Positions 1 through 8,144 of a DNA stretch of 64,000 nt are shown piece after piece. Below the pieces are notes generated by a model. It was not told the origin of the DNA. It did not search any database and saw nothing but the letters and a program-made list of their open reading frames with translations. Where the stretch lies: contig CAVWRJ010000023.1 in assembly GCA_963757335.1 (NCBI GenBank), forward strand, positions 62,001 through 126,000, read 5' to 3'. Every line of letters begins with the position of its first letter. Position 1 is the first letter of the stretch. The DNA comes from DASQPA01 sp963757335 (GTDB taxonomy: Bacteria > Acidobacteriota > Thermoanaerobaculia > Multivoradales > UBA5704). A program made the position numbers and the translations under genes.

Positions 1-53
1 CCGGTAATGCCGCGCAGGATCGGCGGGCCGTCGTGATCCTCACCGTGCAGTAA
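1..53 (+). CDS. C-terminal end of a protein, possibly OmpA-like (5' end outside window)
   Basis: Only the last 16 codons are present, in the frame beginning at base 3 and ending with TAA at 51-53. The residues read GNAAQDRRAVVILTVQ. The small-residue, Asn, Arg-Arg, then hydrophobic strand pattern resembles the end of an OmpA-type peptidoglycan-binding domain, where a conserved N..R-R segment precedes the last beta strand. This is a weak resemblance on very few residues. A clear intrinsic terminator follows directly, which supports this being a true gene end. Confidence 0.4.
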   Translation, partial: GNAAQDRRAVVILTVQ

Positions 54-74
54 GCCCGGCTTCACCGTAGGACG

Positions 75-105
75 AAAAGCCCCGCCCCGGCGGGGCTTTT
101 TCTTT
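75..105 (+). terminator. Rho-independent terminator
   Basis: A 10-bp perfect stem (AAAAGCCCCG at 75-84 pairing with CGGGGCTTTT at 91-100) with a 6-nt loop runs into TTTTTCTTT. It lies 22 nt after the stop codon of the partial gene at the left edge and would end its transcript. Confidence 0.9.
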
Positions 106-198
106 GCTTCCTCGTTTCTTCCCGCGTTCGCTTCACACCGCCAGAATGGCGCGCCGCGTCAGATCGACCCTGCCACCGGCCCTCTACGAGCTCTCAGT

Positions 199-278
199 GC
201 CGCTTGAGTTTGGTCCTGCGGGCGGCTCCTTCGGGCGCTTCGCGCAGCCAGTCGCCGTCCGTGGAACAAACTCAAGCC
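199..278 (+). repeat. Dispersed palindromic element, copy 1
   Basis: Complete copy of a dispersed family. The conserved core (about 215-262) contains CTCCTTCGGGCGCTTCGCGC and then CAGCCAGTCGCC. The flanking arms CGCTTGAGTTTGGTCC (201-216) and GGAACAAACTCAAGCC (263-278) are near-perfect inverted repeats, so the whole copy folds into one long hairpin. Inside it CGGGCG can pair with CGCC(CG), and GCGC-TTC-GCGC forms an apical hairpin. The copy ends 8 nt before the start codon used for the downstream glycosyltransferase. Confidence 0.85.
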
Positions 279-285
279 ATCACCT

Positions 286-1332
286 ATGGCCGTCGCGGTT
301 GCCCTGGGCCTCCGGGGCCGCTACAGTACCCGCGACGTGAGCCCTATCGAAGAAGCCCCGCGGGAACCGGCTGATACTGGCGTGCGTGGCGTGCGTGCCG
401 CGCCTGCCGTGCCTGCCGCGCGCGACTCTTCGCGTGTGGCCGTGGTCATCCCCTGCCACAACGAGGAGGCGACGGTCGGCAAGGTGGTGCGCGACTTCCG
501 CGCCGCCTTGCCGGGTGCCGATATCCTGGTGGTCGACAACGCCTCGACCGACCGGACCGCGGAGCTGGCGCGGGAGGCGGGGGCGCGAGTGATCGGCGAG
601 CCGCGGCCGGGCAAGGGGTTCGCCCTCCTCTCCGGCTTCCGTGAGGCGAAGGACGCCGACTTCTTCGTCATGGTGGACGGCGACGACACCTACCCGGCCG
701 AGGGTGCCGAGCGGCTGCTCGCCGCCGCCGAGACCGGCGCCGACATGGTGATCGGCACCCGTCTGGCGGGCGCCGAGGAGGGGGCCTTCCGCGCCGGGCA
801 CTCCTTCGGCAACCGGCTCTTCAACCTCCTCGTCCGCCTGCTCTTCGGGGTGAAGACCGAGGACCTCTTCTCCGGCTATCGGGTGCTCACCCGCCGTTTC
901 CTGCGTTCGGCGCCGCTCATCGCCCGCGGTTTCGAGGTCGAGGCCGAGCTGTCGCTCCAGGCGGTGGTGCAGGGCTTCCGCACCGCCGAGGTACCGATCC
1001 GCTACCGGGCGCGCCCGGAGGAGAGCCCGAGCAAGCTCAAGACCTACCGCGACGGCACCCGCATCCTGCTCGCCATCCTCACCTTCTTCCGCGACTACCG
1101 GCCGCTCACTTTTTTCGGCCTTCTGGCCCTCTTCTTCCTGGCCCTGTCGCTCGCCGGCGGTGGAGTGGTGGTCGCCGAGTTCTTAGAGACCGGCCTCGTG
1201 CCGCGCCTGCCGCTCGCCGTTCTCTCGGCGGCGCTCTTCAGCCTCTCCGCCCTCTCGTTCACCTGCGGCGTCCTCCTGTCGTCGATCAACCGCCGCTCGG
1301 CCGAGATCGCGGCCCTGATCCCCTGGCGGTGA
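286..1332 (+). CDS. Family 2 glycosyltransferase with C-terminal membrane segments (dolichol-phosphate-mannose-synthase-like)
   Basis: The N-terminal GT-A domain starts at VAVVIPCHNEE (about residue 48), followed by DILVVDNASTDRT and the metal-binding DGDDTYP. The order matches GT2 enzymes that transfer a sugar to a polyprenyl phosphate. The last 90 residues hold two hydrophobic membrane segments. The 348-aa length is normal for this class with a membrane anchor. The next gene starts inside its stop codon (GTGA overlap), so it heads a co-translated glycan locus. The start is uncertain: the first ATG has no good ribosome site, and GTG at 337 is an alternative. The acceptor lipid and sugar cannot be read from sequence. 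Confidence 0.85.
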   Translation: MAVAVALGLRGRYSTRDVSPIEEAPREPADTGVRGVRAAPAVPAARDSSRVAVVIPCHNEEATVGKVVRDFRAALPGADILVVDNASTDRTAELAREAGARVIGEPRPGKGFALLSGFREAKDADFFVMVDGDDTYPAEGAERLLAAAETGADMVIGTRLAGAEEGAFRAGHSFGNRLFNLLVRLLFGVKTEDLFSGYRVLTRRFLRSAPLIARGFEVEAELSLQAVVQGFRTAEVPIRYRARPEESPSKLKTYRDGTRILLAILTFFRDYRPLTFFGLLALFFLALSLAGGGVVVAEFLETGLVPRLPLAVLSAALFSLSALSFTCGVLLSSINRRSAEIAALIPWR

Positions 1333-2288
1333 GCGCCCGGGTCTGGCGCCAGTCGCTCCGCTCCTTCCTGCGGGCCGGTCGCTTCCGCCGCCTCGTCCCC
1401 TGGCTTTTGGGGGCGGCCATCCTCCTTGCCCTCCTCTACCGGGTGCCTTTTGCGGCGCTCCGCGGCGGGCTCGCCCATGGTCCCTGGGGGATGCTCGTCG
1501 CCTACACCCTGCCGTTCATCGTCATCACCCTCCTCGCCGATGTCTATGCGACCGGGGTCTGCCTGCGGATCGCCGGCGAGCCCCGGCCGTTCGGCACCCT
1601 CGCTCTGGTGCGCGGCGCCACCTATCTCCTGGGGCTTCTCAACTACGCCCTGGGCCAGGGGGGGATCGGCCTCTACCTCCATCGCACCGGAGTACGGCCG
1701 GTGCGCGGTACCGGCATCGTTCTCTTTCTCCTCGTCGTCAACTTCGGTGCGCTCGCGGCGGCGGCGGCCCTCGGGCTCGCCCTCGGTGAGGGGAGTTGGG
1801 CGGGCGGACTGCGGGGGCTCGCGGTGGCCATCCTCGCCGCCGGGGTCGCCTACCTCGGGGTCGTCGCGCTCCGCCCCGCCTTCCTCGCCCGCCGGGAGGT
1901 GCTGGCACCGCTCTTCGCCGCCGGTCCGGGAGGCCACCTCGTCGCCCTCGCCGGCCGGATGCCCCACCTCTTCCTGCTCATCCTCGGCCACTGGGGGGCT
2001 CTGTGGATCTGGGGGATAGAGGTGCCCCTGAGCCAGGCCCTGGCGCGGATGCCGGTCGTCCTCCTCGCCTCGGTCGTGCCGCTTTCCCCCTCGGGGTTGG
2101 GGACGGTCCAGGCGGCGCAGGTCCTCCTCTTCTCTCTCTACTCGGGAGGGCCGACCGCCGCCGCCCGGGAGGCGGCGGTGCTCTCCTTCAGCCTCGCCTT
2201 CAGTCTGCTCGGGCTCGCCTCGCAGGCGCTCGTGGGCGCCCTCTGCCTCGCGGTCCTCCGCCGGCGTGAGGGGCGGGACCCGGCGTGA
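1329..2288 (+). CDS. Polytopic membrane protein, flippase-like (UPF0104/LPG-synthase transmembrane family)
   Basis: 319 aa with about seven or eight hydrophobic helices and a basic N-terminus (residues 1-22). It resembles the transmembrane half of lysylphosphatidylglycerol synthases and related lipid-flippase-like proteins: there is a G-Q-G-G-I-G motif after a helix near residue 115 and a conserved PLSPSGLGTVQAA segment near residue 255. No soluble transferase domain is attached. It starts with GTG overlapping the upstream stop and itself ends in a GTGA overlap with the next gene. Its place between two glycosyltransferases suggests handling of a lipid-linked sugar; that role is inferred. Confidence 0.75.
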   Translation: MSARVWRQSLRSFLRAGRFRRLVPWLLGAAILLALLYRVPFAALRGGLAHGPWGMLVAYTLPFIVITLLADVYATGVCLRIAGEPRPFGTLALVRGATYLLGLLNYALGQGGIGLYLHRTGVRPVRGTGIVLFLLVVNFGALAAAAALGLALGEGSWAGGLRGLAVAILAAGVAYLGVVALRPAFLARREVLAPLFAAGPGGHLVALAGRMPHLFLLILGHWGALWIWGIEVPLSQALARMPVVLLASVVPLSPSGLGTVQAAQVLLFSLYSGGPTAAAREAAVLSFSLAFSLLGLASQALVGALCLAVLRRREGRDPA

Positions 2289-4456
2289 ACGACCTCTGGG
2301 GCGCCGTCCTCACCCTCTTCGTCCTCGGAGCCCTCGGCCTCGGCGGCTACCTCCTGGCCCTCCTCCTTCTCGGGAGGCGGGCGGCGGAGGACCCCCTCGA
2401 TCTCGCCGTGGCGACGCTCCTTTGCGCTACGGGGGAAGGGGTAGGCCTCGGCCTCGCTCTCGGCGCCCTGGGCGAGCTGCGGATCGAGCTGGCTCTCCCC
2501 CTCGCCCTGGGGCTCGCCGCCGGTCTGTGGATCTGGGTGCGGTGGTTGCGGCGCTGGGCCGACCCCTCAACCCCGGCAGCTCTCCTCGGCCGCCGCAGCT
2601 GGGCGCGTCTCCGGGAGCACCCGGCCCTCGCTCTCCTCACCCTCCATGCCGTGGGCACCGAGGCTCTCCGCGGGCTCTTCCGGCCGCCGCTCTCATGGGA
2701 CAGCCTCATGTACCACCTGATGCTGACCGCCACCTGGATCACGCGGCACGACCTGGCGCCGGTCTTCGGGGCCTACCCGATGAACTACTACGGCTACGTG
2801 CCGGCCAACGGGTCGGTCTGGCTCTGGTGGTGGATGGCCCCCTCCCACGGCGAGCTCTACGCCAATCTCGCCTTCCTCCCCCAGTGGGCGCTCCTGGCGC
2901 TCGCCGCCGGCGCCGTGGCCCGGCGGCTGGGAGCGCGGCGGAGCTGGCCCTACGCCTGCTTCCTGGTGGGGATGGCGCCGACCGTCGTGCGTTTCGCCGC
3001 CACCCAGTACGTCGACATCTTCACCGCCGCCTGTCTGCTCGCCGCGGCCGGCTTCGGCCTCCGCTGGCTGCGCCAGGCCGAGCCGGGGGACGCGGCGCTC
3101 GCCGGCATCGGCTTAGGGCTTGCCGCCGGGGCCAAGGTGCTCGGCCTCCTCTACGGCGGGGCGCTCGCGGCGGCTCTGCTCCTCCTCGCCGTCTGGCGCT
3201 CCGCGCAGCCAGTCGCCCGTTCTCAGAGCCCGGAGCCAGTACCCGCGCTCCCCATCGTCCGCCGCCGGATCCTCCAGGCGGCGCTCGCCCTGGTCCTCTC
3301 CGTCGCCCTGGGCAGCTTCTTCTATCTGCGCAATACCGCCCACGGAGTGGGACCCCTCGCCATGGCATGCGAGGGGGTGCCCCACCGGCCGGTGCCGGGA
3401 CTGCCGCGGCTGCCGCGGCCCAACTCGGTCGCCGCCCTGCCCTATCGGATGCTCGTCGAGGGGCAGCTCCTCCGCGCCTTCCTCGGCACGGTCGACGTCC
3501 ACAGCCCCTTCGTCGATCTGGGGTTGGGCCCGCAGTCGTTCCTTCTCCTCCTCGCCATCCCCGCCCTCGCCCTTCTCCCCCGGGGCCGTCGGCGGGAAGG
3601 GGCCCTCGTCGCCAGCCAGGTGCTCTTCGAGATCGCGGTCTGGACGACCGTCCCCTACTCAGCGAGCGGGCACGTCCTCGCCAACGTCCGTTATCTCCTC
3701 CCGGCGGTGGGGCTCGCCGCGGCCGGCGGGATCGCGGCGGCCGAGGGCCTGGGAGTGGGCGAGATCCCGCTCGGCCTCCTCACTCTGGCGCTCCTCGTTC
3801 AGGACGTTCTCCAGCTTCACACGGCGATCCCGGACGGCCTTCGCCCGGCGATCGGCGCCGCGGACGTCCTCGCCGCGGCGTTCCTCTTCTCGCCGTCTCT
3901 CCGCCTCTCCTGCCGCCGCCACGCCCGCCCGCTCCTCGCGGCGGCGGTCCTCCTCGCCCTCGCCGCCGTCCCCTCCTTCGGCCGCTTCCGGGTCGCCGAT
4001 CGGGCGCGGGCCTTCAGCGAGGAGTACACGGCGCACGTCGTCAGCACCGCCCGCTACGCCGGAGCCTGGGCCTGGCTCGACCGGAACGGCGGCTCCGGGG
4101 CGGTCGACGTGGTGAGCTCGCCCGACACCTTCTTCATCTACCCGGCGATGGGGCCGCACCTCGAACGGCGGGCGATCTATGCCAACGTCAACGCCCGCGA
4201 CCTCCACGAGGCGGCCGCCTACCCCCTCTGCCAGCCGCGGGCGGACTTCTCCGCCGAGGCCTGGCTCGTCAACCTCCGCCGGGAGGGGGTACGCTGGCTG
4301 CATCTCAGCCGCACCCCGCCCTTCCCCTTCCCCCGGGAAGAGGAGTGGGCGGGCGCGCACCCGGAGCTCTTCACCCTGCGCTACTCGGACCCCAACAACC
4401 GGATCTACGAGCTCCTCCCGCTCCCGGAGCTCCCGGGACCGAGGTTCCCGGTTTGA
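2285..4456 (+). CDS. Large polytopic membrane protein, GT39/ArnT-like
   Basis: 723 aa with a dozen or more hydrophobic helices and an early exposed loop carrying SWDSLMYHLMLTATWI (about residue 137). This recalls the catalytic Asp loop of polyprenyl-phosphate-dependent GT-C enzymes. A soluble C-terminal portion (about residues 580-720) contains no recognised fold. It overlaps both neighbours by 4 nt. Odd feature: residues about 305-320 (SAQPVAR followed by SPEPVPA) are encoded by a half-copy of the dispersed palindromic element, so the repeat has become coding here. GT-C assignment is likely but the substrate is unknown. Confidence 0.7.
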   Translation: MNDLWGAVLTLFVLGALGLGGYLLALLLLGRRAAEDPLDLAVATLLCATGEGVGLGLALGALGELRIELALPLALGLAAGLWIWVRWLRRWADPSTPAALLGRRSWARLREHPALALLTLHAVGTEALRGLFRPPLSWDSLMYHLMLTATWITRHDLAPVFGAYPMNYYGYVPANGSVWLWWWMAPSHGELYANLAFLPQWALLALAAGAVARRLGARRSWPYACFLVGMAPTVVRFAATQYVDIFTAACLLAAAGFGLRWLRQAEPGDAALAGIGLGLAAGAKVLGLLYGGALAAALLLLAVWRSAQPVARSQSPEPVPALPIVRRRILQAALALVLSVALGSFFYLRNTAHGVGPLAMACEGVPHRPVPGLPRLPRPNSVAALPYRMLVEGQLLRAFLGTVDVHSPFVDLGLGPQSFLLLLAIPALALLPRGRRREGALVASQVLFEIAVWTTVPYSASGHVLANVRYLLPAVGLAAAGGIAAAEGLGVGEIPLGLLTLALLVQDVLQLHTAIPDGLRPAIGAADVLAAAFLFSPSLRLSCRRHARPLLAAAVLLALAAVPSFGRFRVADRARAFSEEYTAHVVSTARYAGAWAWLDRNGGSGAVDVVSSPDTFFIYPAMGPHLERRAIYANVNARDLHEAAAYPLCQPRADFSAEAWLVNLRREGVRWLHLSRTPPFPFPREEEWAGAHPELFTLRYSDPNNRIYELLPLPELPGPRFPV
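3196..3246 (+). repeat. Partial dispersed palindromic element (copy 2) inside a coding region
   Basis: CGCTCCGCGCAGCCAGTC followed by GCCCGTTCT matches the right half of the element core seen in the intergenic copies. It is followed by a GGAGCCAGTACCCGCG tail that matches the outer arm of the copies at 8.1 and 32.8 kb. It is read in frame inside the GT39-like gene as SAQPVAR, the same peptide the other copies encode in their corresponding frame. Confidence 0.7.
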
Positions 4457-5634
4457 AGCTCCTCATCCTCTACGAGACCGTCTACCCCGACTTCATCGGC
4501 GGGGTGGAGGTGCGCAACTACCACCTGGCGGCGGCGCTCGCCCGGCGCGGGCACGAGGTGACCCTCGCCGGTTTCTGCGGCGATCTCAAGACCGATCTCC
4601 CCAATTTGCGTATCCTCTCTCTGGGTGATCTGGGCAATCTCTACAACGCGGCGGGAAAAAGGAGCACCCGCCAGGCGCTCCGCTTCGCCGCCACCGTGGC
4701 GAACCCGGCGCGGCTCGACCTCTCCGGGTTCGACCTCGTGGAAACCGCCAACATGCCCTATGTGCATCTGCTGCCGCTCGCTGCCCGCTGCGCCGCGGCG
4801 GGGAAGCCGCTCCTCGTCACCTGGTACGAGTACTGGGGCGCTTACTGGGGAGGCTACGTCGGCCCCCTTCGCGCCCCCGCCTACCGCGCGGTCGAGTGGC
4901 TGACCGCCCAGTTGGGCGACGCCGTTACGGCGACGAGCGAGCTCACCCGCGGCCGCCTGGCGGCGGCACGCCGCTCCAGCTCCGAGGGGATGGATTTGGA
5001 TCTCGTCCCCTGCGGTCTCGAAGTCCGCCAGGTAACTACTGCCGCCAGCGCCGCCGCCGGGGAGAGGGAGGGCGGGAACGCCGGGCCGCCCCTCCTCTAC
5101 GCCGGCCGGCTCCTCGAACACAAGCGGCTCGCCCTCCTCCTCCGTGCCGTCGCCCTCCTCCCGCCGAGCGGCGGCCCGCTGCTGACGATTTTTGGCGAAG
5201 GGCCGGACCGCGCCCGGCTGGAGAACCTGGCGCGGGAGCTGGGAATCGCCGAGCGCGTCCTCTTCCGCGGTCACGTGGAGGAGGACGCGGAAGTCTGGCG
5301 CGAGCTCGGCCGGGCGCGGCTCGCCGTCCAGCCCTCGGCGCGCGAGGGCTTCGGCCTCTTCCCCCTGGAGGCGATGGCGGCGGGCCTGCCGGTCGTCTAC
5401 TGCCAGTCGCCGGAGAGCGCGGTGGGCGAGCTGGTGCGCGACGGCGTCGAGGGGATCGCCGTGGCTCCCGAGCCCGCCGAGCTGGCGGCGGTGCTCGCCC
5501 GGCTGCTGAACGACGAAAAAGAGTGGCGGCGGCTCTCTGCCAACGCCGTCGCCCGTGCCGCCGGCTACGACTGGGACGCCATCGCCGAGCGCATCGAGGC
5601 GATCTGCCTGGCGCTCATCGGGGGCGCTCGCTGA
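4453..5634 (+). CDS. Family 4 glycosyltransferase
   Basis: 393 aa. The N-terminal Rossmann domain begins KLLILYETVYPDFIGGVEVR, the usual GT4 start with a Gly-Gly donor/acceptor loop. The C-terminal domain has LLYAGRLLEHKRL, a LTIFGEGPDR strand, and the PSAREGFGLFPLEAMAAGLP motif whose EGFGLFPLE contains the EX7E sugar-nucleotide contact. The start is TTG at 4453, overlapping the previous stop (TTGA) and placing KLLIL at the N-terminus; the open frame upstream is only high-GC read-through. It acts in the cytosol, last in the four-gene glycan operon. Its 3' end overlaps the convergent methyltransferase gene by 20 nt. Confidence 0.88.
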   Translation: MKLLILYETVYPDFIGGVEVRNYHLAAALARRGHEVTLAGFCGDLKTDLPNLRILSLGDLGNLYNAAGKRSTRQALRFAATVANPARLDLSGFDLVETANMPYVHLLPLAARCAAAGKPLLVTWYEYWGAYWGGYVGPLRAPAYRAVEWLTAQLGDAVTATSELTRGRLAAARRSSSEGMDLDLVPCGLEVRQVTTAASAAAGEREGGNAGPPLLYAGRLLEHKRLALLLRAVALLPPSGGPLLTIFGEGPDRARLENLARELGIAERVLFRGHVEEDAEVWRELGRARLAVQPSAREGFGLFPLEAMAAGLPVVYCQSPESAVGELVRDGVEGIAVAPEPAELAAVLARLLNDEKEWRRLSANAVARAAGYDWDAIAERIEAICLALIGGAR

Positions 5635-6352
5635 CCCCGATCACCAGCCCCCGCGCCCCCGGCCACCCCTCGCCGTAGCGCGAGCCAGAGATCTCCTCCC
5701 AGGAAACCTCCTCCCAGTCGCACCAGCCCCGGCGCCGCAGGCAGTGGCGCCGGGTGAAGGGGATGGCGTCCCGCGCCAGGAGCTCGTCCATGTCCGGGTT
5801 GTAGCCGAGCGGCAGGGTGACCAGCATTCGCCCCCCGGGGGCCATCTGCTCCGTAAGGTTTGCCACCGCGCGGAGGATCTTGCCGGGGTCCTTCGGCTCC
5901 TCGTCCCACCCCACGTGCTCCAGGGTCGAGATGCTGACGATGAGGTCGTAGGGGACCGGGGAGCGGAAGGTGACCACATCCTCGTTGATGACCGACGGCC
6001 CGGTCTCGAACTTGTCGAGCACCTCATGGTCGACCGGGAGATAGTGGGAGAGGACGTTCCCGACCTCCAGAATGCGCTCGCCGCGGTGCTCCGCCAGGAG
6101 AGCGCGGACGATGGGGAGCTCGACTGCCCGCTCGTTGCTCCAGGTCAGGTTGTAGCCGTGGAAGAAGCAGGGGTAGATGGCGGAGCGGAAGCGAAAGGTC
6201 CGCGGAAAGGCCCGGAACCAGAGCCGCCAGAGGGGGAAGGTCGCCCACAGCAGGCCGACCCGGAGAACATAGACGACCCCCTTCTCCCCGAGCGCCTGCC
6301 GGGCGCTCCGCCAGAGGCTGCCCGTCCATCCGGAGGCGTACGTCCATCTCAC
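5615..6352 (-). CDS. SAM-dependent methyltransferase-like protein
   Basis: 245 aa. After a basic, hydrophobic N-terminal third (residues 1-60), a class I methyltransferase-type core starts with RILEVGNVLSHYLP (SAM-binding loop, about residue 92). It continues with YDLIVSISTLEHVGWDE (motif around the acidic/aromatic strand) and PGGRMLVTLPLGYNPDMDE. The first strand has EVGN instead of the usual ExGxG, so the family is a variant one. It converges on the glycosyltransferase operon and overlaps its 3' end. It probably modifies a glycan or a nucleotide sugar; this is inferred from context only. The start codon appears to be GTG. Confidence 0.65.
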   Translation of the reverse strand: MRWTYASGWTGSLWRSARQALGEKGVVYVLRVGLLWATFPLWRLWFRAFPRTFRFRSAIYPCFFHGYNLTWSNERAVELPIVRALLAEHRGERILEVGNVLSHYLPVDHEVLDKFETGPSVINEDVVTFRSPVPYDLIVSISTLEHVGWDEEPKDPGKILRAVANLTEQMAPGGRMLVTLPLGYNPDMDELLARDAIPFTRRHCLRRRGWCDWEEVSWEEISGSRYGEGWPGARGLVIGVSERPR

Positions 6353-6524
6353 CCTTGGAGGCCCCTTTCGTGGTCATCCCGCTTTGATTCCGCTTTGATC
6401 CAGAGCTCGGGGGCGGATGATAGCAGGAGGTAGGGGTGGAGCCCCCAAGCCTCAGGAGACCAGGTGATGGCCGGGATCCTCGGAGGAAAGGACGTAGAGG
6501 GTAGAATGGAAGGCCGGAGGTGCG

Positions 6525-6806
6525 ATGGCCATCATTGAGCTCCACGGTAGGATCACGGAGGAAGGCCGGCTTGAGATCGAGCTTCCGGTCGGGTTGCCGG
6601 CAGGAGAGGCACGGGTCACGATCGAGGTCGCTCCCGCGGCCGACTGGAGCTCTCAGGAGCTCGCGGAGGCCCTGAGGATCGAGCCGCTGACCGGGGCCGA
6701 GATGATCGCGGCTGGCCTGACTGGGGGCTGGGAAGGCGCGGGCATTGAGGATAGCGTCGAGTGGGTCGCGCGCCAGCGGCATGGACGGCGCGAGCGGCGC
6801 CCATGA
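6525..6806 (+). CDS. Antitoxin partner of the PIN toxin
   Basis: 93 aa, preceded by a good ribosome site (GGAGGTG, 5 nt before ATG). The N-terminal half, MAIIELHGRITEEGRLEIEL, is a beta-rich segment. The C-terminal half contains PLTGAEMIAAGLTGGWE and ends in a basic helix. This layout is seen in small antitoxins encoded directly before PIN-domain toxins. Its stop codon overlaps the toxin ATG (ATGA), so both are translated together. It is expected to bind the toxin and the operon promoter; those roles are from family knowledge, not from sequence proof. Confidence 0.75.
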   Translation: MAIIELHGRITEEGRLEIELPVGLPAGEARVTIEVAPAADWSSQELAEALRIEPLTGAEMIAAGLTGGWEGAGIEDSVEWVARQRHGRRERRP

Positions 6807-7177
6807 ATGGCCTCCTCGACACGGTAGTTCTCGTCGATCTCCTCCGCGCCTATCCGCCCGCCCTCGACTGGCTCGCTGGCCAGGAGCAACTCGGTATCAC
6901 CCCGATGGTCTGGCTGGAGGTCATCGAAGGTGCCGCCGACGCCAACGCGCAGAAACGGGCGGTTCGGCTCCTGCGCCATTTCGAGCGCGTAGATCTCCTT
7001 CCTGAAGATTTCGACTGGGCGATTGAGCAGGCTTTGCGGTTCAAGCTCAGTCACAACGCCGACATGATGGACTGCCTGATCGCCTCGGCGGCTCACCGCC
7101 TCGACTTGCCTCTCTTCACTCGGAATCTTAAGCACTTCGTGCCGCTGATCGGCCCTCTCGCCCGGAAGCCGTACTGA
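6803..7177 (+). CDS. vapC: PIN-domain toxin (VapC-like ribonuclease)
   Basis: 124 aa. The PIN fold is shown by LLDTVVLVDLL with acidic residue D6, by a middle acidic residue in WLEVIEG, by MMDCLIASAAH, and by the closing LFTRNLKHF strand. These acidic positions form the metal site of VapC endoribonucleases. The start ATG at 6803 overlaps the antitoxin stop, gives the standard PIN N-terminus, and is preferred to the upstream in-frame ATG. It is the second gene of a two-gene TA operon; the target RNA cannot be predicted. Confidence 0.85.
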   Translation: MNGLLDTVVLVDLLRAYPPALDWLAGQEQLGITPMVWLEVIEGAADANAQKRAVRLLRHFERVDLLPEDFDWAIEQALRFKLSHNADMMDCLIASAAHRLDLPLFTRNLKHFVPLIGPLARKPY

Positions 7178-7188
7178 TCCCGGATCCC

Positions 7189-7953
7189 CTACGGCTTCAC
7201 CTCCAAGACCGGCTCGGTGTTCCGCTGCTCGTGCCGTGCCGTGGCGCTATAGAATTTCCTGTAGGCTTCGACCTGGATGGGCGGGACCGCGATCGGCTCG
7301 CCGAGGACGTGCCAGCGGACGCCCGGATCGCAAGGCGGTGTCGTCTTTGACCCCAGGTAGCGGAAGTCGAGGCGGGGCTGGCGGAGGGGCAGGAGGACCG
7401 CCGGGTCCATCTGGATCTCGTCCTTCCCCACGTTCTCCAGGATCTGCTCGAACGCCTGGTTGTTCGGCGCGCCCTCTACCTCGTTGACGAAGACCGCGAG
7501 GACGGCCAGGTCTTTCTCGTCTTTGACGTTCTTGTGCACGAAGTGAATCTCGATGGCGAAGGGCCGGCCATTCGGAAGGCGGTGCTCGCTGGGGCTGTGA
7601 AAGTGGATCTCGTCCAGCCTGTAGGTGGCGCTGCCCAGGACCAGGAGGTTCTCGGAACCCTTGGCCGCCTTGGCCTCGATGGTGTAGTGGGTCCGGTTGT
7701 TCTTGACCCCGAAAGGGGATCTCGCATACCGGATGTCGAGGAGCGGCAGGGATTCCACCCGATTGGGGGCGAGCGGCCGGGGAGACTGCGTCGTCCCGTC
7801 GCACGCCGCGTACTCCGAGCAGAGCCTCCCCCATTGCGCCTGGTTCTCGTACGTCCAGGTGGGGCAGTTACTGGCGGGGCGGGTGGTCCTGCAGCCGGCG
7901 AGCGAGAGGATGGCGAGCAGGGCCGGGCCCGCGATGGGCGACAGTCTCTTCAT
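7189..7953 (-). CDS. Alpha-type carbonic anhydrase, lipoprotein
   Basis: 254 aa. The signal peptide ends in a lipobox LSLAG-C21, so it is expected to be lipid-anchored in the envelope. It has the alpha-carbonic anhydrase zinc site: DEIHFHSPSEHR supplies H117 and H119, and AIEIHFVH supplies H137. E123-H124 matches the structural EH pair, and GSKTTPPCDPGVRWHVL matches the substrate-pocket segment (TTPPC..GVRW). It would hydrate CO2 to bicarbonate. The ATG at 7953 is chosen because AAGGGA lies at the right distance upstream; the longer TTG-started frame would place it before the signal peptide. It converges on the vapC gene with an 11-nt gap. Confidence 0.92.
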   Translation of the reverse strand: MKRLSPIAGPALLAILSLAGCRTTRPASNCPTWTYENQAQWGRLCSEYAACDGTTQSPRPLAPNRVESLPLLDIRYARSPFGVKNNRTHYTIEAKAAKGSENLLVLGSATYRLDEIHFHSPSEHRLPNGRPFAIEIHFVHKNVKDEKDLAVLAVFVNEVEGAPNNQAFEQILENVGKDEIQMDPAVLLPLRQPRLDFRYLGSKTTPPCDPGVRWHVLGEPIAVPPIQVEAYRKFYSATARHEQRNTEPVLEVKP

Positions 7954-8047
7954 GGAGATTCCCTTCAATTTTCGTGAGCGCTCAACTGGGTGACGGGCCG
8001 ATTGTGAGGTGCCCGGGGCTGCGGGTCAAGAGGCACCGGCATCGCGT

Positions 8048-8140
8048 GGGTACTGGCTCCGTTTCGTTCCGAGGACGGGCGACTGGCTGCGCGAAGCGCC
8101 CGAAGGAGCCCGCCCGCAGGATCGAAACGAGCCGTACCCA
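8048..8140 (-). repeat. Dispersed palindromic element, copy 3
   Basis: Complete copy in reverse orientation relative to copy 1. The core (8071-8121) contains GACTGGCTGCGCGAAGCGCC and then CGAAGGAGC. The arms GGGTACTGGCTCCGTTTCG (8048-8066) and CGAAACGAGCCGTACCC (8123-8139) pair almost fully. Arm sequence differs from copy 1 but complementarity is kept. It starts 5 nt after the stop codon of the sulfatase-like gene, in a terminator-like position. Confidence 0.9.
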
Positions 8141-8144
8141 AGGC

